A program made the position numbers and the translations under genes. Below, one piece after another: positions 55,623-64,000 of a stretch of DNA of 64,000 nt (its first letter is position 1; every line of letters starts with the position of its first letter). Origin of the DNA: Knufia peltigerae (Eukaryota > Ascomycota > Eurotiomycetes > Chaetothyriales > Trichomeriaceae); assembly GCA_030247855.1 (NCBI GenBank), contig JAPDRN010000030.1, forward strand, positions 62,001 through 126,000. The letters run 5' to 3'. Below the pieces are notes generated by a model. The model ran no database searches. It had not been told where the DNA came from and worked only from the letters and a program-made list of their open reading frames with translations.

Positions 55623-58081
55623 TCAACCTAAAGAAGGAGGCAACACACCTTCCATGTCCAACTCTGGAGGTATGAAAAACAAATCATCCAGATTGAACAA
55701 ACCGGATCCGATCGAAAAGGTATCTAGATCGAATCCATCCGGATCAAAATCCTCCGACAGGCCGCCGCGACCGTTAGATCCAGCCTCGACGACGACTCCT
55801 TCAGCAGCCGCCCTCTGCAGGATGAGAGCATAAGAACTCTCCAAGCTTTCCTTTGCGCTTTGGGCCAGTTGTGCCACTAACGTAGTCGACGACGACGACG
55901 AGCACCCACGCGCCACCTCGGCCTGACGCATGGCCATGCTCAATTTCATATGAAGCTTCACATTCGTTTCTCCAAGGCGGATCCTCTCCGCCGACTGTCG
56001 AATCGCCTCTCGCAACGCCTCGATCAGCATCCTTCGATAAGGTCCAAAAGGGGGTACCTGTCCCTGTGGAGCAAAAGACACCACTGGTAAGGGGCAGGCT
56101 TGCTCTTCAACGTCCAACAATAATTCCAAAGCTACGGCCAGAGACGCGTGGATCATGCGGTTCTTGAACATGCCCGCACCCGTCAGCACGAGACGCGAGA
56201 ACTCGGCGTTCTTGGGTAGTGGGGATAGTATGGCCATGGCGGCGTCGAGGCTCATCTTTCGGGCAAAGTAATAGAAGGGTTCATTCCGGGCTCGACCGGC
56301 GAGGGGACGATGAAGATGAAGTATAAATCGCCGCAGAAGAAGGTCTGCAAAATTACTGTGGAAGGAAGCGACATCGGGACTGACGGTCCTGAGAAATTGT
56401 GCACCACAGTCTCGGCAAGCGTTATTGATCGACGTGGTAAGAGTGACAAGTTCGTCGTACGACATCTCTGGCATGCCCACTCGTACCAAACCGTTCATGC
56501 GACGGGCGATTTCCAACCTGGGCCCAAGCGATTGGAACAAGAAACGCTGGAGAGATGAGTCCGTCGTGGCTGTTGTAGGTTGTTCCCGGAGTGACTGGCT
56601 CTGGTCATCAATATCTTCGTCGTTGATGTTGGAAGGACCAGCTGTGTCGAAGTCATCTAATGATATGCTAGGTGACACTCCAGCGTCCAAGGCGGCTTGG
56701 ACATTCAGTTCCAAGATGGTAGCCCAAAGCCTTCGACGGGTCTCTCCTTCACTGGGTTTCAACCACGTTAGATTCAGTCAAAGGGGTACGATTCTGTTGA
56801 CCTTTGATGAAACTTACAGTATACCCATCTTCTTGAAATGCTTTGGATCTCTGTGTAGACCCATTTGCATTGCCATCCGGACGACTGTCCCCATTGATAT
56901 CCAAACAATGTCTCCCCCAACGGCAAGAGCCTGCCGAGCCAGTATAAGCAGGCACTGCACCTGTAGACTATCGATGCTGATCCTGTTCTTTTTCACGGGT
57001 CCACACAACCAGTCTTGCGCGGCGTACAGCCATTGACGCGCCATTGAGTAAGTGTCAGGGTTGTCAGTGGGATCCCGGTGAATGACAATCCCAATGGCCG
57101 CAACGAGCTGAATCTTGAGTTTGACGACAGTCTCAGCTCCCAAAGGGTCACTCCAATATCGCTCATATTCGTTCCAGAATGACGGGACGTGGAGTATACG
57201 AAACACAGATTCGAATCGGGTGATGTACAAGTGTACCATTTGATCTGCCATGTCTTTCACGATTGTTGGGCTCGCTTGCGGATACGATGAGCACCTACTC
57301 GGTTGAACAGACTTGATCCTATTGGAACATAGCTTGCATCTTTGAAGAAGGGAGCCAATCTCCCACTTCAGTCGTGCAAGACCTTCATTATCTCCAGCAT
57401 TTCCAGACTCGGCGTTCAGGATTGCTGCTGTCCTTTGGAGCTGTTGAATGTTAGCAAGGAGTGACCAAGGTATAGGCAAGTAAGCTAGTCGATACAACGT
57501 ACGTCAAGAGTAGAATTCGTCCAGTGGCTCTGACCGAATAATCTGGATTTGTTCAAGATGAACCTCCCTTCCGGTGGGCCATGGGTGACATCGTCTTGGG
57601 TGGCATTCGAGGTTTCCTCTCCGGGATTTGAAGATCCCGCAATACCACGAGACCCCTGGACAGAAACATGTACCTCTGCCGCACGCCCAGTAGAACGAGA
57701 CGCATCCGAGGAGGGACTTGGTCCTGTGGTAGAAACAGTCGGCCGAGGAAGCATATCACAAGGGACATCTGCACGGACATTAGGAGTGCGTCCATGGACG
57801 CTTCGACCGCCAGGGGGAGCACGATCGTTGACGTTTCGTCCGTCTTGAGCTGATCCGTGGCCGTAATGACATTGTTTCTTGGAAAGCACACAATGGCCGC
57901 ACGGTTCCGACAGGTTGCATTTTACTTTCCTCCGTCTGCACTCCTGGCATGATCTTGCTGGCCGGCGTCGTTTCCGCGGATTCGGCTGGACGTTATCACA
58001 ATTCTCCGGCGAACCATCGACTTGGAGAGATAAGGGTAGATTTCCCGTCATCGACGGCGCATGCTTTGTCCCCAGCGACAA
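55623..58081 (-). CDS. Zn2Cys6 transcription factor with fungal-TF domain
   Basis: Exons 58081-57503, 57440-56818 and 56751-55623 (introns of 62 and 66 nt, with TGCTAAC and CTAAC branches) encode 776 aa. The zinc cluster at about residues 44-72 has spacing C-x2-C-x6-C-x5-C-x2-C-x6-C (SCQECRRRKVKCNLSEPCGHC, then KKQCHYG), with a basic PRKRRRPAR arm before it. The fungal-specific TF domain covers about residues 240-520 (MVHLYITRFESVFRILHVP; MGLHRDPKHFKKMG; EGETRRRLWATILELNVQAA after the second junction). The C-terminus is acidic and aromatic (DGFDLDTFSIGSGLFNLDDL), a plausible activation domain. Pathway unknown; the co-oriented MDR gene immediately downstream is a candidate target. Confidence 0.92.
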
Positions 58082-58569
58082 GGTGTGAAATTGTCAAGAG
58101 AACTCCGAGGCCGAGTCCGTGGACGTAGTGTAGATCGAGTACAAGTAGTTGTCTCGTTTCCGAAATATAATTGGTATTCTCGATACCTCCGAACGGAGTA
58201 TGGAATTGTTATCTCCGAAATATACCTTGTGGATACTCCGTATATGTAGTACAGTATGCTATGCTGGACAAACGAGTCCTTACAAGTGTAGTACAAGTGT
58301 CTGCTTTATCTGTCAAGTATCCTACATGGAACAATGTGCTTCGTCAAATCTATACGACGTTATCGTCACTCGTAATAACCCTGGCCTCACACCTGCTCGA
58401 TTCGAGAGCATAATGGCCAATTTCTTGTTATGCCAATTTCGCCATAAACGCCCCGAAATGTCCCAGTGCTCCTTCATCCGACGTGTCATGGAATGAAATG
58501 GCCGAAATCCACATTGACTGATGCCTCTCTGCGTTGTCCTGTGATGAACGACGATCCCTCGAATTGCGC
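58082..58569. other. Intergenic
   Basis: 488 bases upstream of the Zn2Cys6 gene and downstream of the AAA gene. Contains a tactccgta element (58234-58242) and near copies. Confidence 0.5.
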
Positions 58570-61106
58570 CTAGCCGCCCCTTTCACCAAAATCCCTGGCC
58601 CACTGTTCAAACTCTTCCAGACCTTTCTTGCTCACACTTGGTCTGATGCTAGCCAAACTGGCTTCAAAGTCCTGCATGTTTATCGGTCGTATCTGCTCCT
58701 TAGGCGTATATAGCAGTGCTTCCCCGAGATTTCGCAGAGGTCCCATGGCCGCATCTTTCGCAAGAGCTGTAATATCCGAGCCCGAATATCCTATGCAACA
58801 GGTCAGTCCAGTGTACTATCAAGAACGGATGGTCTGTTTCGTTCTTACCGTCGGTCAAGCGGACCAAGTGACTAATGTCTTCCGCGCTCAAATCGTGCTT
58901 CTGATGGCCCAGCAATGTCCGAACCTGCGTCTCTCTTGTCTCCGCCTCAGGTAGTGGAATGTATTGCCGTCGGACGAACCTTCGCCGAGCTGCTTCATCG
59001 ATATCCCACGGGCAATTGGTTGCAGCGAGAACCAGCACCCTGCTAGCATCTCCAACTGTCGTGTCTCTGCCAGCTGCAGCTCGTTGCAGATCAGACCACT
59101 GTATTAAGAACTCCGTTTTGCTCCGCCTTGACGCTTCGTGTTCGCTTGAGCCACTCCTGGCGCTGAGAAGAGAATCAATCTCGTCTACGAAAATGATACT
59201 TGGAGCAAGGGCCTTTGCCAAAGCGAATAAAGCCCGTACTAGCTTTTCGGATTCACCATGCCATTTGCTAGTGAGGCTGCTGGCACTGATGGCAAAGAAG
59301 GTGCTCTTGCTCTCGGTTGCCACTGCTCGCGCCAACATGGTCTTGCCTGTTCCCGGTGGTCCGAACAGCAGCATCCCGCGAGCAGGTTCTCGCAAGCCCA
59401 TAAAAAGGTCAGGTCGTAGGAAGGGATACACTACTGCCTCCTTCAGAGCCTTCTTAGCCGCATCGAGACCAGCCACATCTTCCCAGTGCACCTCGTCGCC
59501 CTTGACCACGATCTCATTGAGAATCTGTTTGGCCGCAGCTTCGTCGATCCCTTTTGGCAAGTTTTTCAGTAGCTTTACCCTACGCTTCTCTTGGTCCGAT
59601 CCAGCGCCATCATCGTCCAATGACTCGGCGTCTGTTGAAGGCGGAGTGATGGTCTTTGCACTTTGCGTCCGGGTGCCCTTCGGTCGGACCGGCGGGGCTA
59701 GGCTACGTTTTGAAGCATCATCCTCGCTGTCCGACTGCTCTTCCCGCCGTTTTGGAGATCGACCCCGGACCTCGAGCGAAGTTCTTGAGCTAGCCACAGG
59801 TTTCCGGAATATGCCCGACGAGCTCTCCCCAGTGCTTGGTCTCTGATAGGCCTTCTCAAGAAGACTGTTGGCAAGCGGCTGTGGAACCTTTTGTGGCCGC
59901 AGAGGATACTCCTTCCGGTAGGCGAGATCTGGCGGTCTTGATGGAGCGATGGGTGATGCTGTCCTTGCTTTGGAGATAGACGGTCCTGGCACTGATCCGT
60001 GTGGTGGTGGTTGGGGTGGCTTCTCAGGCTCGATGTCTAGATCTATTAAGTCGGGCACCGAAGTTGATGTCAGTTTTAAGCTCTCCATCGACTTTTGCAT
60101 AGTCGAACTTGGGTAGCCCGAGTTTGTGAGCTCCCGCCATGTGTGAGGTGGGATAATATCAGCAGGGTTGGGATGGGATCTGCGATGCTCTTCTGAGCGT
60201 GCCGCAGCCTCTTGATCAATGCTTCGACGAGCAGCCGTGGCGCTCAGTCTCGCCTCGATCGTCGGGTCTGACTCCGGCCGCGGACTCTGTTGCGAACTCC
60301 TGCGCGGCTGCGACTCCCACGCAAGGCCAGCCGCTCGCATTGTGTCCCCTTGTCTATCACGATTCGGTGCCGACCGATATTTTCTAAATCCCTTCTTTTC
60401 GGGCCGTAAAGTTGTTCTCATTGTTTTCCTGGCATGGTCAGGGCTAGGGCTTCTTGACACTTTCGTTGTCGGCACGGGCAATGAAGGGGGGTACCCGATG
60501 GGCGAGGCACGTGGGTACTGTGCTGGTGAGTTGCTCGCAGTTGTTTCGCTACTTCGCGCAGGCCTAAGTGGTGGTCGAGAAAGTATCGCAGGCGTAGCTG
60601 TTGGAAGTTCTGACATTTGCAACGGCGGTACAGTCATATCGCCTAACCACTGCGGTCCTGGTCGATCTTGTGGTGTCTCTGCATCGCCTCTGTGTTTCTC
60701 GAGACGTCTTCGGCCACTACGTTCTGATCTGTCCTCCCTAGGAGTTGTCCTGCCAACCTCTTGCCGGCTCCTCTTGAGCGTTTCAAGAAGATCAACTCGT
60801 TCTTTACATTGTATCTCAAGTTCTTTGAGGGAATCGAAAAGCGCTCGTTCGGTCTCGGACTTGGGTGCATAATTGAGTGGCAGTTTGTAGGCTTTGTAGT
60901 AAGTTATTTGATCCAGCGCAGACTTCCAAGATCGAAGCGCTTCTGCTTCATTACCCTGTACGGAACATGAGTAAACCTCCAAAGTTGTGCATGTGACCGC
61001 AAAGACTTCATACCTGGCCCTCAAAGAACACGGCGGTCGAACATTGTAGATAGGATTCATCGTAGGTTTTCTGCATGGACGAGGCTGGCTTGCTCCGCAT
61101 CATCAT
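58570..61106 (-). CDS. AAA ATPase of the spastin/fidgetin/Sap1 group
   Basis: Exons 61106-61014, 60955-58849 and 58790-58570 (introns of 58 nt each) encode 806 aa. The N-terminal 90 residues, restored by splicing (QKTYDESYLQCSTAVFFEGQ, then GNEAEALRSWKSALDQI), form a helical MIT-like module. A disordered Pro/Ser/Arg-rich linker runs to about residue 500. The AAA domain then shows VHWEDVAGLDAAKKALKEAV, Walker A GPPGTGKT at about 563-570, Walker B SIIFVDEIDSLL, and the second region of homology AATNCPWDIDEAARRRFVRR. The last exon gives SGSDITALAKDAAMGPLRNL and a C-terminal helix, GLEEFEQWARDFGERGG, typical of the meiotic clade (Vps4, spastin, Sap1/Yta6). Three consecutive ATGs start the frame, and MQK at 61076 is an alternative. 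Function is inferred as microtubule or membrane remodelling. Confidence 0.92.
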
Positions 61107-61910
61107 TGCTTGTAGAGATGCAGAGTAACATGCTCACGACAGCATTTAAGAGAATCAAGTGCTAGCAGTGGCTGTCGCAAGGGTCTGAGCCTCCAAGATG
61201 GGTGGAATCGCTGTGAGGTTAGTTATTGTTCAAGGCGAATGAGGCACACTGCAACAACACAGCCCAGAGGCACATTGTGGTTCCACTACGTCACCCCCCA
61301 AAAACCCAGTGCCTATTATCCGTTGGCCTGGATTCCTAAGGCCAGCAATATCCAACGACTCGAGTCATCAGTTGCACAAGATTTTACATACTCACAGTGT
61401 CACTGACTCCGAGGTTAGGCGGCGAAATTATACGGGGTTGATGGAAGACTGGAACACAACTTCTGGAAAACAAAATGGCCAACAAGATGCATCGCAATGG
61501 TATTTCTCATTGCTGTTCAGCTCGTCTACATGGTGAACAAAGCTGAAGACGTTACCGACCGTCGAATGTTTTTTTCGATAAATATACAGTGATTATCCAA
61601 GCTCATACAGATGAGCTGTCTGACAAGACATGCATCATATCTGCGACTCTTTTCCCTCTTTCCCGTGGTAACGCCTCTCGCATGCAAAAATGGCCTACCG
61701 AGACTTTGTAACCTGTTATGCTCCGCCGAAGAAAAGCATCAACCAGGCCATGCTCGAAAACAGAATCAGTGCTGATTGCCATCCCCCCTCGCACCGAGTC
61801 GGGTATCTTCATAGTGGTGATGATAGAGCGCTCCGAAACCGGAGATTCCACGCCGTTTTAGGGCCACCAAGATTTCGCCTCTGAGAAACGAATCATCAAA
61901 AAGGAGTGCT
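61107..61910. other. Intergenic
   Basis: 804 bases between the AAA gene start and the mitoferrin 3' end. No supported coding segment. Confidence 0.5.
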
Positions 61911-63257
61911 TCACAGGTTGCTAATATGTGCCTCATGTTCCTGTCGTAGTGTTCTTTTGAAATATGCCTTTGCCATCTCGTATGATGACCTGCCAAGTGT
62001 CAGTTATAATCAAAGTGTTCATGGACAGAGAGCAACACATACCAGCATATTGCGGTGCTTGGCATGGTGCTGATAATTCGCGGCCGCCAACCCCTCATGA
62101 AACCGCTCCAGCCAAACTCCTTCTTAATGATGCCAGCAGCATTGAAAATGCCGCGTACATTCCGGATTTCGGCCTGTTGGCTGAGGCCTCGTGTTTGTAG
62201 CAGTGTCTTGATCACATCGAGGGGGGTAGTGATGCCGGCCGCAAAAGCGCCGGCTAACCCACCAGCAACGCAGTGGGTAATAGGGTCGTATTCTTTCCGT
62301 GGGTTCATAATTTTCGACAGCGACTCATATGCCATAAATTGCGTCGCCGTGAATGGCACCGTCATACATAGTGTCGTAGGGTACGATATGTAGAACGCTG
62401 AAAGACCTTCCGCACGAAAGACTGAGCGGGCGCACTGCATTATTGATCGATACGATGACCCATGCACCTGCATTCGCTGTTTGATCACTGCCGGACAGTT
62501 AGCTTTCCGTGGAAGCGAGCAGGAATTTGATCGCACCATCAAAAGGGTTCATCAGAGCGTCACTGGCGATCGTAGCACAAGCTCCGCTCAGAGCTATGAA
62601 GCCGTTAGTATCCCACGATCCTATTCAAAAACGCTGCGCCGTAGTTCGGCCGCAAAGTGCATACCTGCAGCAGCAGGATGATGTTTTCCATCTGCTCGAT
62701 TTCCTCCGGCCATCTCTTTGACTACTTCGTAGGTGCCGAAATAGACTGCATGAGCAGGACCTGTACATCGAGTCAGTACCCATTCCCATCTCTTGAAATA
62801 TTTTACACACCTGCTCCGACAATGACACTTGTTACGCCTCTCCATAGTGTCCGTAAGCCTTCGAGCCGATATATCGTAGAAACAGCGTGAGAGAGTCCTG
62901 TATATAAACCGCCGGCCGATGGATTTATGATCTGCATCCGTGTCTATGAGGGAAAGTCAGTGGGTGACTGTAATGCGGCCACTTGTGATGCTGGCGTACC
63001 TTCATCAAATCGACCGGATACATCACCGTGTGCTCCTAAAAATTCCAATCAGTCATGCTCTGTGTCCTAATTTCCATGATTCTCCATACCGCAATTCCAG
63101 CGAAGGCACCGGCAAGCATGTTATGGCTGAGGCCATAGTTGGGTGGTAGAGCTTCGTAACTGCATCTATGTCAACATGCTTTCCCCAACGTTCCGGTTCA
63201 GCCAACATACTCAAATTCCTCACCAGGCACGGCATCCGGACTGCTCGACGCAGTCAT
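61911..63257 (-). CDS. MRS4: Mitoferrin, mitochondrial iron carrier (SLC25 family)
   Basis: Eight exons: 63257-63211, 63159-63090, 63035-63000, 62943-62811, 62760-62665, 62593-62537, 62487-62043 and 61989-61911. The seven introns are 49-71 nt, all in phase, and encode 320 aa. It starts MTASSSPDAVPGEEFDYEAL. The three mitochondrial carrier signatures are visible: MYPVDLMKTRMQ (split by an intron after K), MNPFDVIKQRMQVHG and TTPLDVIKTLLQTRG. Family-specific segments are GLSHNMLAGAFAGIAEHTVM, GAGPAHAVYFGTYE and RPRIISTMPSTAICWSSYEM. Mrs3/Mrs4 mitoferrins import Fe2+ across the inner membrane for heme and Fe-S cluster synthesis. Only the seventh exon is a long open frame; the full model depends on the splice sites, which agree with the family throughout. 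Confidence 0.94.
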
Positions 63258-64000
63258 ATTCTCCGCGGTCAGAACCGCCGGGAATTTGGCTGACGTCGCC
63301 ACGATTGCAGATGTTCTTTCGCTGTTTGATGAGACCGTCAACGAGCAGGTGGAACGGTCGTCTAGGAGGGAGTGTGAAGGATACGATGTCTGCCAGAGGC
63401 AAGTCGGGATTGAAGAACACCTCAGTGTAGATGGGAATGGCGCGGGCAATGGTAAAAAAAAGTAACCGGAGCAAATATCAATCTGAGCGAGCAAGGGCGA
63501 GACCTTTGCGCAGACAAATTGTTAGACTGGGGGGCGTTAGCTAAAGTGACGGGCTGGTTAATGACGCCGTGGACCCTCCAAAGGACCTAGGTTAGGTATC
63601 AATAGGCAGGTAAGTACCCTTAACTCGCAGGCCTCCGCAGTTCCGGGCAAAGAATCACTGGCCTCTTAAGCTGTCCAGCATAATTTTTGGACTCTTCAAG
63701 TACTTCTAGTCTCCCCAGCTCGCTCGCTTACACTTGTTTAGGCTAGAGGCTCGCTCATAGCTGACACCTCGGGCGGCTTTCGCCTTTCGAACTCGGTGTT
63801 TCTCTGACTTACGAATAACTTGGGAACCTAGGTAGATACTTAGGTACCGGTACCTCACAGGCCCATTATGTTTACTCCGTACGTGGACACAATTCGGCTT
63901 CACGGTATCAATGCCCTTCTATCAATTCATTTCATTCTCTTCGGTCTTTCTCGGGCAACGGTGATCATGTAGCCGCTACGGATAAGCAAGTTGAATGAGC
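63258..64000. other. Right-end intergenic sequence
   Basis: 743 bases upstream of mitoferrin to the window edge. Rich in ccta/taggt elements (63587-63620 and 63825-63855, including taggtaccggtacct) and one tactccgta (63873-63881). A minus-strand frame extends upstream of the mitoferrin ATG but has no family match. No gene start is visible. Confidence 0.5.

Noticed and set aside
58959..59846. 295-aa plus-strand frame
   Set aside because: Antisense to the AAA domain, which carries intact Walker motifs on the minus strand.

Overview
The window is nuclear DNA of a filamentous ascomycete (Pezizomycotina). The evidence is the many short introns of about 44-91 nt (GT-AG, with one GC-AG, and CTGAC or CTAAC branch sites), Zn2Cys6 regulators, a DHA1-type transporter, a carboxypeptidase Y closely resembling the Aspergillus enzyme, and long gene-poor tracts between genes. 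A eurotiomycete-like fungus fits best, but the class is an inference. All gene models were spliced by eye from donor, branch and acceptor sequences and checked for reading phase.

Left part (1-11.4 kb): the 5' part of a FRG1 homologue running off the left edge; a divergent pair of small Cys-motif proteins; COQ7 (ubiquinone synthesis) head to head with RTF1 (Paf1 complex); an unrecognised acidic protein with two ubiquitin-interacting-like motifs; and an NmrA-like reductase divergent from a Upc2-like Zn2Cys6 regulator.

Middle (11.4-28.1 kb): about 16.7 kb containing one convincing gene, an AKR7-type aldo/keto reductase with a long N-terminal extension. The tract to its right holds a dense cluster of the 9-mer tactccgta/tacggagta.

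Right part (28.1-64 kb) is mostly housekeeping: an unknown protein whose frame breaks at a TAG, cyclophilin 40, Pelota/Dom34, an unknown PIP-box protein, a DHA1 transporter with a GC-AG intron, a GPR1/FUN34/YaaH (Ato) acetate transporter, a small secreted Cys protein found only by splicing, RPS18, carboxypeptidase Y, an Ldb17/SPIN90 actin regulator, a GH17 wall glucanase, a zinc-less MDR oxidoreductase, a second Zn2Cys6 regulator, a spastin/fidgetin/Sap1-type AAA ATPase and a mitoferrin.

No tRNA, rRNA, CRISPR array, intact transposon or complete secondary-metabolite cluster was recognised. The most unusual items are the 9-mer array, the frame break at 28.86 kb, the hidden secreted protein, the tandem-UIM and PIP-box proteins, and the very small exons in RPS18 and cyclophilin 40.
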